Source: JBBIND01 sp037444075 (GTDB taxonomy: Bacteria > Acidobacteriota > Terriglobia > Bryobacterales > Bryobacteraceae). From it: a stretch of 44,254 nucleotides of DNA. The notes under the pieces were generated by a model that saw nothing but the letters and a program-made list of their open reading frames with translations, searched no databases and had not been told where the DNA came from. The stretch covers positions 1 through 44,254 of the forward strand of contig JBBIND010000028.1 of the NCBI GenBank assembly GCA_037444075.1, read 5' to 3'. A program made the translations under genes and the position numbers. Shown piece by piece: positions 20,768 through 28,058 of the stretch (the stretch's first letter is position 1; every line of letters begins with the position of its first letter).

Positions 20768-20798
20768 TTGACGCCAAGTGGCCAGCTAAGGGTAAGAT
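20768..20798 (+). promoter_or_regulatory. Possible promoter of the MocA-family pseudogene
   Basis: TTGACG (20768-20773) and TAAGAT (20793-20798) are spaced by 19 bases, longer than ideal. A strong ribosome-binding site GGAGGT lies at 20815-20820 before the ATG at 20827, so expression signals of the dead gene look intact. Confidence 0.35.
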
Positions 20799-20826
20799 CT
20801 GAGGACGAAACCCTGGAGGTGTACAC

Positions 20827-21324
20827 ATGAACGCAGCCGGATCGAGGCGCCATTTCATTGCGTGGTCCGCCACGGCGCTATCCGCCAGCCGAGTCGCCGG
20901 GGCTAACCAGCGCATACGCCTTGGCGTGATTGGCACGGGTTCCCGCGGCCAGTAGCTGATGCGCCGCTTACTGGCCATGGGCGGCTCCGAAATTCTGGCG
21001 GTCTGCGACATTTGGGATGAGCGGCGGGACAAGGCAGCTTCCGTCGTGCCGGGAGGAGCCAAGTCGTACCTCGACTACCGCGAGCTTCTCGAGCGGCAGG
21101 ACATCGACGGAGTAGTGATTGCCAAACCCGAGATCATCCGCCGCCCTGGCGTCTCCGCCACACCGGACGAGCACTTGAAGACCTGGCTGGAGTGCATGCG
21201 GGATCGCCGCGACCCCAACGCCGACGCCGTCAGCGGGCACTACTCGGCCATGGCCTGCCACCTGGGGAACTTGGCCTACCGCAGGAAGGCTCGCGTGGAG
21301 TGGAACCGCAAGTGGGACGTGTAG
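20827..21324 (+). pseudogene. Gfo/Idh/MocA-family oxidoreductase remnant (nonsense codon plus internal deletion)
   Basis: Reading from the ATG at 20827 gives a Tat-type signal (SRRHFIAWSATALSA), then the NAD-binding start RIRLGVIGTGSRGQ. An in-frame TAG (20953-20955) follows, after which the same frame resumes with LMRRLLAM, EILAVCDIWDERRDKA and the end of the Rossmann fold (DIDGVVIA). The sequence then jumps to a typical family C-terminus (PDEHLKTWLECMRDRRDP, SAMACHLGNLAYRR). The catalytic part (EKP motif and most of the alpha/beta domain) is missing. It has about 165 codons against roughly 430 for secreted relatives. Promoter and ribosome-binding site remain. Not expected to encode a working enzyme. 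Confidence 0.85.
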
Positions 21325-21365
21325 CTGAGGCTCACCGAGGTTTGGTCTGCGGCCGCGCAGACAAG

Positions 21366-21404
21366 ACGGGCTGCACGGGCAAGTGCTGAACCCGTGCAGC
21401 CCGT
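21366..21404. terminator. Perfect 14-bp hairpin between two convergent pseudogenes
   Basis: The arm at 21366-21379 is exactly complementary to 21391-21404, separated by an 11-base loop. It sits 41 bases after the stop of the MocA-type remnant and just past the end of the minus-strand receptor remnant, where a bidirectional terminator would be. Neither side has a long T-tract, so termination could be weak or factor-assisted. Confidence 0.7.
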
Positions 21405-21421
21405 TGCTTAGACCGCGGGCG

Positions 21422-21724
21422 CTACAGGCTGATCGATCCGATCAGAAACTGAGGAACTCAATCCAGCCGGGAAGATGCGCTGTGTTCCGCCGGCCGGGTT
21501 TTCGACGTTGCCGCTGGAAATGTCGGACTGACGGATAAACGGGGTGTTGTTGACGCGGCCGCACGCGTCTGGTCAGTAGCGATGTGAGTAGCCGTGATCT
21601 TCGCGGCAGGCACAACCGCCCCCGACGCGTCACGGACGTACCCGGAAATCTGCTGCGTCGTGTACTGGGCCCACAGGCCAGCTACCGCAGCAAGAGAAAG
21701 AACAAAACACCTGAGCAACAGCAT
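21422..21724 (-). pseudogene. TonB-receptor-like fragment: signal peptide and start of regulatory domain fused to a tail
   Basis: From the ATG at 21724 (GAGGAGG 10 bases upstream) comes a signal peptide (LLLRCFVLSLAAVAGLWAQ). The first strand pair of a CarboxypepD_reg domain follows (QQISGYVRDASGAVVPAAKIT), as at the N-terminus of acidobacterial TonB-dependent receptors. After ATDQTR the expected domain stops abruptly. The rest reads sensibly only in other frames (NNTPFIRQSDISSGN and a final FLIGSISL ending at 21422). It is best explained as a receptor of around 1000 residues that lost nearly its whole middle and picked up frame changes. Confidence 0.7.
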
Positions 21725-21886
21725 GTGTGCTCAACCTCCTCACCCCAAAAAATAGTCTCGATTATGCAACACCCGAACTGATCTGAACCCAAATACTCTC
21801 GCTGCGCAAACAATGCAAGTGACCCCGCGCACACGGCGTTGGATCAACGGCCACAGTGTGGTGAACTGAATGGAAGGAGGAAACGA

Positions 21887-22462
21887 ATGGCCTTGACTGA
21901 GTCCACCATGCTGCCGCTGGGCACGCCGGCGCCGACCTTTTCGTTGCCGGATGTGGTGTCCGGAGAGACCATCAGCCTGGAGACATTTGAAGGCAGGAAG
22001 GCTCTGCTGGTGATGTTCATCTGCCGCCACTGCCCGTATGTAGTGCATGTTCAGGAAGAGTTGGCGCGCCTGGGCCGCGACTACGCCGAGAAGCCCCTGG
22101 GCATCGTCGCAATTTCCGCCAACGATGTGGCCAACTATCCGGAAGACGCCCCGGAGCGGCTGAAGGACATGGCCAGGAAACTGGGCTTCCAGTTCCCTTA
22201 CTGCTACGACGAATCGCAGCAGACGGCCAAGGCATACACGGCGGCATGCACGCCGGACTTGTTCCTGTTTGATGGAGACCGCCGCCTGGTCTACAGGGGG
22301 CAATTGGATGCCAGCCGCCCGGGGAACGGCATTGCGGTGACGGGGAAGGACTTGCGCACGGCCATCGAGGCCGTGCTCGCCGGGCAGCCCGTCAGCGGCC
22401 AGCAGATACCGAGCATCGGCTGCAACATCAAATGGAAACGGGGCAACGAGCCGCGCTACTGA
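21887..22462 (+). CDS. Thioredoxin-like / AhpC-TSA family redox protein
   Basis: A 191-residue thioredoxin-fold protein of the peroxiredoxin-like group. Landmarks are GTPAPTFSLPDV, a CRHC active-site pair (Cys46 and Cys49) after LLVMFI, ISANDVANYPEDAP, the cis-Pro loop ACTPDLFLFD, and GQLDASRPGN. No signal peptide is visible, so it is probably cytoplasmic. The ATG at 21887 was chosen because AAGGAGG lies 6-7 bases upstream; an in-frame start at 21839 has no such signal. Relatives are usually called thioredoxin family protein or redoxin; the electron donor is unknown. It stands alone. Confidence 0.9.
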   Translation: MALTESTMLPLGTPAPTFSLPDVVSGETISLETFEGRKALLVMFICRHCPYVVHVQEELARLGRDYAEKPLGIVAISANDVANYPEDAPERLKDMARKLGFQFPYCYDESQQTAKAYTAACTPDLFLFDGDRRLVYRGQLDASRPGNGIAVTGKDLRTAIEAVLAGQPVSGQQIPSIGCNIKWKRGNEPRY

Positions 22463-22503
22463 GCCGGGACAACCGTTTTCACCTGCTGTAAGAACTTCGC
22501 GCG

Positions 22504-23382
22504 CTAGAAACCCATGACGCGGCGGACGTGTTCGCGGCTAATGCGCAGGCTCTCGCGCAGCGGGCGCGTCAGCTGAAAGCCGCGCGGGTGGGCGAGTTCG
22601 ATGGCCAGTTGACCGGAAAAGCCGATTTCGCGCAGCGTGCGCGCCACGCCCGCGAAGTCCACGACGCCCTCGCCGAGCGCTTCCGTCCAAACGCCTTTAG
22701 CGTCGCGGTCCCGCAAGTGCGCATAGACAATGCGGCTGCGATGGCGGCGCAGAAAATCGATCGGGTCCACACCGGCGTTAATCAGCCAGTCGATGTCAGG
22801 ACCGAGTTTGGAGTCGGGCACTCTCTGGAGCGTACCGGCCAAATCATACTCCTGCTCGGCTACTTCGTAGCTGTGGTTGTGCAGGTTGATGGTGATGCCG
22901 CGCTGAGAGAAGATTCCGGTCATGCGCCGGAGCACTTCCGCTTGAGCATCCAATTCTTCAGTCGTCTTGCGCCGGTTGGCGCTTCCCACCGTGGCACCCA
23001 GCGTTCGTGCTGAGAGTTTCTGCAACCGCTCCGCCACCAAGCCGGCTTCATCCAGAATGCGGGCATGCTCCTCGCGCCGAAACATAGGGGCAGAGTAGGA
23101 GGCGCCCAGGACCGGCAACCGGTGGCGCTCGCTCAACGCGCCGATGCGCTCCACCGCGTCGCCAGGGAGTAAGGCGGTGTGCATGAGTTCGATGAACTCC
23201 ATGCCCGCGGCGCTGAAGTCGGCGAAGATCTCATCGAGGACGCCGGTGATGTCGTTCTGCGGCCGCGGCGCGGCATACACCCAGGGATGAGCGCCGACGG
23301 GAATGCGCTCAGCGGGGCGGGCCGCCACGGCGGCGGTTCCGGCAACCGTCAGGAAACTGCGGCGTGAAAGGGCAGTCATCAT
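22504..23382 (-). CDS. Tat-exported TIM-barrel sugar phosphate isomerase/epimerase-like protein
   Basis: 292 residues with a twin-arginine leader (LSRRSFLTVAGTAAVA) followed by a xylose-isomerase-like (AP endonuclease 2 family) barrel. Landmarks are MEFIELMH, LPVLGASYSA, the metal-site strands TINLHNHSYE, LGPDIDWL and IVYAHLRDRD, and a final QLAIELAHPRG. His and Asp/Glu residues at these strand ends would bind a divalent metal. The ATG at 23382 has GAGGAAA upstream and an immediately following second ATG. Such exported isomerases in Acidobacteria usually sit in sugar-acid or myo-inositol-type catabolic gene sets. The substrate cannot be called here. Confidence 0.88.
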   Translation of the reverse strand: MMTALSRRSFLTVAGTAAVAARPAERIPVGAHPWVYAAPRPQNDITGVLDEIFADFSAAGMEFIELMHTALLPGDAVERIGALSERHRLPVLGASYSAPMFRREEHARILDEAGLVAERLQKLSARTLGATVGSANRRKTTEELDAQAEVLRRMTGIFSQRGITINLHNHSYEVAEQEYDLAGTLQRVPDSKLGPDIDWLINAGVDPIDFLRRHRSRIVYAHLRDRDAKGVWTEALGEGVVDFAGVARTLREIGFSGQLAIELAHPRGFQLTRPLRESLRISREHVRRVMGF

Positions 23383-23416
23383 GGGTTTCCTCAGTCCGGT
23401 GAAACGCCGCGGCGGC

Positions 23417-23767
23417 TCACTTGCGTACCGCTTTCCAGGTGCCGGAGCCGTAGTCAGCAAACTGTACGGTGCCTTTCATCTGTCCTGAGCCCTCGATGAC
23501 GCCGGAGTAGCGAATGCGTACGGTTTGCCCTTCCGCGGAGCCTTCAAATTCGAACTCGATGTTGTTGCCCTTGACCGTTCCGCGCACGTCCGCTTTTCCG
23601 AGCATGCCGGAGTAGGTTCCGGTCAGTTTCTCGCCATCCTGTTTGAAGGCGAACGAAGGCTGACCCGTACCCGCCTCGGTCTCCACTGTGAAGGCCCATT
23701 CGCCCGTGACATCGGCGCCGGCGCACAGCCCGGCAGCCAGAAAGAGCACTGCAACTATCTTCAGCAT
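23417..23767 (-). CDS. Small secreted beta-rich protein of unknown function
   Basis: A 116-residue protein with a clear signal peptide (MLKIVAVLFLAAGLCAGA) and a compact antiparallel beta body: VTGEWAFTVETEAG, SFAFKQDGEKLTGTYSG, then KGNNIEFEFEG and a closing GSGTWKAVR. The strand pattern with GTYSG turns suggests a small calycin-like barrel often found as a secreted single-domain protein in Acidobacteria and Planctomycetes. The ATG at 23767 follows AAAGGTGG. It lies 34 bases upstream of the isomerase on the same strand and may be cotranscribed with it. Confidence 0.85.
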   Translation of the reverse strand: MLKIVAVLFLAAGLCAGADVTGEWAFTVETEAGTGQPSFAFKQDGEKLTGTYSGMLGKADVRGTVKGNNIEFEFEGSAEGQTVRIRYSGVIEGSGQMKGTVQFADYGSGTWKAVRK

Positions 23768-24316
23768 GGCGTCCACCTTTTCCGCTGCGGGGCTCGCCCC
23801 GCAGGCACCCCACAGTATATACGCAACGTGCGCCACCAGGAAGTTCTCGAGAGCGTTTCTGGCGCTGTGCGCCGCAGCGCTCTCCGCGTGGGAGAGGACC
23901 GTTGCGTGTCCAGCTTACCGAACCGCCTACGCGCTGACTGACGGGAGCCGTTACTGGTCCATCCGCGCGCGCTCTCCACCGGCTTGGCTGCCGCCTGAAA
24001 CACGGTTCGCAGCTTCGGCACGGAGTTGCGGCTGGGGTCCCGCACGAAGTACACGCCCCTTTCGCCCCCATCGGGCACGCAGTGTCCGCCGGGGACCGTG
24101 AGTCCTTTCTCACGTTTCAGAACGTCCGCGTAGAGACCGCGGTAAGGGATGCCAGCCAGGGCCTCCTGAAAGAGCACGTTGCGCGGAGCGACGTTGTTCC
24201 GCACGGTATGCGCCCGGAAGGAGGCACGCTGCCTAACAATAGCAACGAGGTAACGAGTGATCTTCCCACCATCGAAGTCACCTCCCGGGTTTCGCTGAGT
24301 GTACCTCCGAATTGCC
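23768..24316. other. Long intergenic region without recognisable genes
   Basis: About 550 bases with open frames on both strands, the longest on the minus strand (23761-24204). Their products are rich in Arg, Pro and Ser with no domain I know. The minus-strand frame also overlaps the secreted protein's start region. I see no tRNA, repeat or strong hairpin. It may be a decayed gene, as found elsewhere in this window. The plus-strand promoter of the small membrane protein begins at its right end. Confidence 0.45.
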
Positions 24317-24345
24317 TTGACAGGGTCCGCGCCCGGGCGTACAGT
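24317..24345 (+). promoter_or_regulatory. Promoter of the 45-residue membrane protein
   Basis: A perfect -35 TTGACA (24317-24322), an optimal 17-base spacer and TACAGT (24340-24345). The transcript would start near 24352, about 25 bases before the ATG at 24377. This is the best -35 box in the window, which argues that the tiny downstream gene is real. Confidence 0.6.
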
Positions 24346-24376
24346 TGGGGCAGAAGGTCGCAGGGAGGCTGGTCCG

Positions 24377-24514
24377 ATGACAGAGCATGACAGGGAAAGA
24401 CTCCCCGAGTCGGACGAGAAGAAAGTGATCTATCTGGAGTTGATCGCCGCTACTTCTATCCTCTTCATCGTCGCCATGGTCCTTTACATGGTGTTCACTT
24501 ACCGGCCAGCCTAG
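24377..24514 (+). CDS. 45-residue single-pass membrane protein
   Basis: The frame runs from ATG 24377 to TAG 24512-24514. It has a charged N-terminal 15-18 residues (MTEHDRERLPESDEKK) and one hydrophobic helix (LIAATSILFIVAMVLYMVF) ending in TYRPA. GGGAGG lies 8-10 bases before the start and a near-consensus promoter precedes it. The final 20 bases overlap the 3' end of the convergent CCA-adding enzyme gene. The charge pattern suggests the N-terminus stays in the cytoplasm. It resembles no named family that I can recall, and is short enough to be missed by gene callers. Confidence 0.7.
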   Translation: MTEHDRERLPESDEKKVIYLELIAATSILFIVAMVLYMVFTYRPA

Positions 24515-25841
24515 GCCGGCCGTCCGGAGTCAGGAACTGCTCAAGGAGGAATGAGAGCGCCTGCTCTCTCGTGGCAACGCGCGATTCGAGTTGCGCCGTC
24601 TCCACCGCTTCGAGCATCGTCGCGAACGCCGGTCCGGGTTCGTAGCCGGCAGCGATCAAATCATGACCGGTTAACAGACGCGGCGGGCGCAACGCTTCCT
24701 TCGAAAGGCGGTTCAGCTTCGCCTGCACATACGCATACGTGTCCATCTGACCATGGCTGGCGGCGCAATCGAGCCTGTGCAGCTCCAGGTGTTCCTCGAA
24801 GCGGTCCACGCGCAGGAAGCGACGCAGTGTACTCTCGCGCATTTCGCGGACATCTTTGAAGCGAAGATGGTGGTTGACCAAGGCACGCACCTGCTCCACC
24901 TGACGGTTGGAAAAGCGCAAACGCCGCAGGATGTTCTCGGCCATTTCCGCCCCCACGCCGGCGTGCCGGTCAAAACGGATGCGCTCGGCAACGCTGAACG
25001 TCGGGGGCTTGCCGACATCGTGGAGCAGCGCTCCCATCGCCAGAGTTGGAGTGGGAGACTGCAACTTCTCGAGCATGAGCAGCGTGTGAATCCACACGTC
25101 GCCTTCAGGATGGAATTGAGGCGGCTGTTCCACGCCTTTCAGGGCAGCCACTTCGGGCAGTATCCAAACCAGCAAGCCGGTGCTGTCCATCAATTCCACA
25201 CCCCTCCTGGCGGAACCCTCCGTGAGGATGCGCACCAATTCGTCGCGCACACGCTCCGCGGAAACGCTTTGAATCAGGGACGCCGAGTCTCGAATGGCTT
25301 GCTCTGTCCGCGCTTCGAGCCGGAAGCCAAGCCTGGCTGCAAAGCGCACGGCGCGCAGCATGCGCAAGCGATCTTCCTGGAACCTGGCGGCGGGTTCGCC
25401 TACCGTGCGGACAAGCTTGTCCCGGAGGTCTGCCTGGCCGCCGACCAGGTCGATGACGTCACCACTTTCCGGGTCGAGCAGCAGCGCGTTGATGGTGAAG
25501 TCCCTGCGCCGCACATCAGCCGCCGCCTCCGTCTCGAAAGTCACGCCCTCCGGGCGGCGTCCGTCACGATACGTGTGATCACTGCGGAATGTGGCCACCT
25601 CGACGGAGGCTTCGCCCGAGCCAATCAGCACGACGCCAAACTGCGCGCCGACCATGCGTGAGCCGGGAAAGATGCGGGCTAGTTCGGCGGGTGTGGCGTC
25701 CGTGGCTATGTCGTAGTCTTTGGGCTCGACACCGAGCAGCAGGTCGCGCACGCAGCCGCCCACCAGGTAGGCTTGAAACGCTCGCCGCCGCAACTCCGCG
25801 GCGATAGCTTGCGACAGTTTGCCGGCTTCAGAAACCGCCAC
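24495..25841 (-). CDS. cca: CCA tRNA nucleotidyltransferase / poly(A) polymerase family protein with HD domain
   Basis: 448 residues of the class II nucleotidyltransferase family that adds or repairs the tRNA 3' CCA. The N-terminal catalytic head has LVGGCVRDLLLG and the metal-binding DYDIATDATP, then VATFRSD, RRDFTINALLLDP and the RNA-binding DRLRMLRAVRFAARLGF. The C-terminal half carries an HD phosphohydrolase domain (GALLHDVGKP, FDRHAGVGAEM, VNHHLRF). The start is a GTG at 25841 with AGGAT upstream; no in-frame ATG fits. It is third in a minus-strand run after the hydrolase and zinc-ribbon genes. Whether it is a full CCA enzyme or only an A-adding enzyme cannot be told from sequence alone. 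Confidence 0.92.
   Translation of the reverse strand: MAVSEAGKLSQAIAAELRRRAFQAYLVGGCVRDLLLGVEPKDYDIATDATPAELARIFPGSRMVGAQFGVVLIGSGEASVEVATFRSDHTYRDGRRPEGVTFETEAAADVRRRDFTINALLLDPESGDVIDLVGGQADLRDKLVRTVGEPAARFQEDRLRMLRAVRFAARLGFRLEARTEQAIRDSASLIQSVSAERVRDELVRILTEGSARRGVELMDSTGLLVWILPEVAALKGVEQPPQFHPEGDVWIHTLLMLEKLQSPTPTLAMGALLHDVGKPPTFSVAERIRFDRHAGVGAEMAENILRRLRFSNRQVEQVRALVNHHLRFKDVREMRESTLRRFLRVDRFEEHLELHRLDCAASHGQMDTYAYVQAKLNRLSKEALRPPRLLTGHDLIAAGYEPGPAFATMLEAVETAQLESRVATREQALSFLLEQFLTPDGRPRLAGK
24502..24519. terminator. GC hairpin inside overlapping convergent gene ends
   Basis: CCGGCC (24502-24507) pairs with GGCCGG (24514-24519) across a 6-base loop that contains the TAG stop of the small membrane protein. 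It could end transcription from either side although it lies in coding sequence of the cca gene. No T-tract follows. Confidence 0.3.
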
Positions 25842-25906
25842 ACACCCATCCTAGAACAAGCCCCGGCGGGGATGACTGTGGCGTGGCGACTGAGGCGTCG
25901 CGCCTC

Positions 25907-26188
25907 TCAGTCCCCCTGTTCGGCGTCTGCCTGCTGGCTCACTTCCGCCGTCGGCGAAGGAACCCCCGGAGGAATCGATGCCAGAACTTCCTTGAAAAGC
26001 GCCTGTTTGCGGGCGTCGCGCTTCACAGGCGCTTTGCCATGCTTGTAATCGTGCTCGTGATAACAGGTCCGGCAGCGCACCTTGACGGGTTCGTCATTGA
26101 CCAGCGACACAACCGAATGGTTCGTAACCAGCTTGCACTTACTGCAGTGGTCGTCGATTATGTCGCCCAAACGCAATCCTACATCCAT
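25907..26188 (-). CDS. Small zinc-ribbon protein
   Basis: 93 residues with two Cys pairs, CSKC and CRTC, spaced as in a zinc ribbon, with a His/Lys-rich stretch after the second pair (YHEHDYKHGK). The rest is polar and probably disordered. It likely binds nucleic acid or a protein partner, but no specific function can be claimed. The ATG at 26188 begins MDVGLRLGDIIDDHC and is preceded by GGAG; an upstream in-frame start at 26242 has no support. It lies between the hydrolase and cca genes on the same strand, 65 bases from cca. Confidence 0.8.
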   Translation of the reverse strand: MDVGLRLGDIIDDHCSKCKLVTNHSVVSLVNDEPVKVRCRTCYHEHDYKHGKAPVKRDARKQALFKEVLASIPPGVPSPTAEVSQQADAEQGD

Positions 26189-26299
26189 GCCACCGCTCCA
26201 GAGAATCTGTGCTGCGTGCAGTATACTCCATTTGCGCAGCAACCAATGTCAGTCTTGTGAATCCGCTCGATCAGCCTGCGCCGATGGCGCTTTCAAGCT

Positions 26300-27622
26300 T
26301 CACTTGTTCTGAACCCACTTGGCGATAAACTCAATCACCTCGGCGGCGACGTGCCCCGGCTTGGTGTACTCGGCGGGGCTGCCTTGGCCTTCGCCGGACA
26401 TGAACAAATGGTTGAGCGCAGGGAAGCTGCGCAGCGTAGCCTTTTCGTGTTTGGCCAGCGACTTCTGCCACAAGGCGAAGTCCGTCATCGTAACCTGGTA
26501 GTCGCGTTCGCCGTGCAGCACCAGCAGGCGCTGGGGCAACCCTGCGGCCAATTCCGCGGGATTGTAGCCCTTCAAGTCGAGCCAATACGACGCTGGCGCG
26601 CCCAGCAGCATCTGCCCCTCCGGGATTTCGCCACCCTTGCTGAGCGCTGCTTTGACCTCCTGCGCCGCTTGCCTCAAAGCTTCCAACTGTTTGCGCTGCG
26701 CCTCCGCTTGTCCGCCCGCCAATTCCGCCAGGTACGTGGTCTGCTCAATCACCAGGTCCTCCACCGGACGGACGTTGGCAGCCAGCAGGATTAACCCGGC
26801 CAATTTGCCGTCTTCGCGGCCCATCCGCGGGGCGAGATACCCACCCAAACTGTGTCCGAGCACGAAGATGCGCGCGGGATCAATCTCGGCGCGCTTCCGC
26901 AACAGCGCAACAGCCGCCAAGGCGTCGTCCACGGTCTCATCTTTCACCGTGAGGGTCTTAACCGGCGCCATTTTCGCGCCGTGTAGTTTGGTGCGCTTCT
27001 CATAGCGCAGCACCGCAATGCCGCGGGAAGCCAGACCTTCGGCGAGGTCACGAAAGGGCTTATTCGGTCCGATGGTCTCATCGCGGTCGTGAGGGCCGGA
27101 GCCATGAACCAGAACAACCGCCGGGACGGATTGCTTGGAAACGGGCAGCGATAAGGTGGCCGGCAGAGGCCAGTCCGGAGCGCCTGCCGTCACTTCCTCG
27201 TTCCGGAACGAATCAGGCCGGCTGTACGGGGGCGGCTTGTACGCTGTGGCTGCGGGCGCCTGCCGCGGCCTGAAAAACAGCCCGGCGATCTCGCCAGCCT
27301 GGTTGAAAGCAATCTGGACGTTGATGGCTGCCTTCTCGAATTTCACTCCGACCACGGCGACCTCAAAGCCCTGCGCCTGCTGTAGCTCAGGCGGCAGGAT
27401 TTCCAGCACGGCGCCCAGACTCTTCAGACCTTGGACGGCGGCCCGGAATTTGTCCTCGGGCAGGCCCGCCTTCACTTCGGCGGAGAAGCGCGGCGAGAGC
27501 GCGGCGTAATCCTCTTTGAGGATTTGATCCACGATGGCGCGTGCCTCTGAGGCGCGGTCCTGCCCCCAGGCGGAGCAGGCGAGAACGAACGTCAGCATGA
27601 ATCCAGCAACCGGTATCCGCAT
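26300..27622 (-). CDS. Secreted alpha/beta hydrolase with N-terminal DUF3887-like domain
   Basis: 440 residues. A signal peptide (IPVAGFMLTFVLACSAWG) is followed by an all-helix/beta domain of DUF3887 type (AIVDQILKEDYAALSPRF to GEIAGLFFRP). A serine hydrolase core comes next: the oxyanion turn VLVHGSGPHDRDE, the nucleophile elbow GHSLGG (Ser258), an acid near HGERDYQV and the catalytic His in ALNHLF. The ATG at 27622 was chosen because it begins the signal peptide. Relatives are annotated as alpha/beta fold hydrolases or dienelactone-hydrolase-like; the substrate is unknown. Divergent from the cupin gene. Confidence 0.9.
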   Translation of the reverse strand: MRIPVAGFMLTFVLACSAWGQDRASEARAIVDQILKEDYAALSPRFSAEVKAGLPEDKFRAAVQGLKSLGAVLEILPPELQQAQGFEVAVVGVKFEKAAINVQIAFNQAGEIAGLFFRPRQAPAATAYKPPPYSRPDSFRNEEVTAGAPDWPLPATLSLPVSKQSVPAVVLVHGSGPHDRDETIGPNKPFRDLAEGLASRGIAVLRYEKRTKLHGAKMAPVKTLTVKDETVDDALAAVALLRKRAEIDPARIFVLGHSLGGYLAPRMGREDGKLAGLILLAANVRPVEDLVIEQTTYLAELAGGQAEAQRKQLEALRQAAQEVKAALSKGGEIPEGQMLLGAPASYWLDLKGYNPAELAAGLPQRLLVLHGERDYQVTMTDFALWQKSLAKHEKATLRSFPALNHLFMSGEGQGSPAEYTKPGHVAAEVIEFIAKWVQNK

Positions 27623-27725
27623 GGTTCGATCATAGTATGCGCAGGTCGGCGTTGCGGGCTCTCCGCGCAGCCTGAGATGATGACGGAAAGCGGACTGTTG
27701 AAGCCGCTCGGGAGCCGTATCAACC

Positions 27726-28058
27726 ATGATCGTTAAGGACTACCGGGAAACCGAAGCCTCGCCCTCGGAGGAATGTCAGGGCGTTACCCTGCGTTGGGTT
27801 ATCGGAAAGAACGAGGGCGCGCCGCGCTTTGCCATGCGCATCATCGAGGTGCATCCCGGCCAGGCCACGCCGTTGCACCGGCACTGGTGGGAGCACGAGG
27901 TCTACGTCCTGTCCGGTTCAGGCTCCGTGCAAGGCGAGCAGGGCGAGCACGCCATCCGTGAAGGCACGGTGGTCTTCGTCCCCGGCGAAGAGGAGCATCA
28001 GTTCCGCAATTCGGGCAGCGAGGTTCTACGCTTTATCTGCCTGGTGCCGCATACCTGA
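27726..28058 (+). CDS. Single-domain cupin protein
   Basis: 110 residues forming one cupin barrel. Motif 1 is PLHRHWWEHEVYVLSGSG, with two His and a Glu as metal ligands, and motif 2 is FVPGEEEHQFRN with the third His. No signal peptide. It may be a small dioxygenase, isomerase or sensor; no substrate evidence is present. GGGAG lies about 10 bases before the ATG. Its last 26 bases overlap the 3' end of the convergent VWFA gene. Confidence 0.9.
   Translation: MIVKDYRETEASPSEECQGVTLRWVIGKNEGAPRFAMRIIEVHPGQATPLHRHWWEHEVYVLSGSGSVQGEQGEHAIREGTVVFVPGEEEHQFRNSGSEVLRFICLVPHT

Noticed and set aside
23761..24204. A 147-codon minus-strand frame in the gap upstream of the secreted protein
   Set aside because: The product has no recognisable domain, becomes Arg/Ser-rich toward its end and runs over the start of a well-supported gene. 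A decayed gene cannot be excluded.
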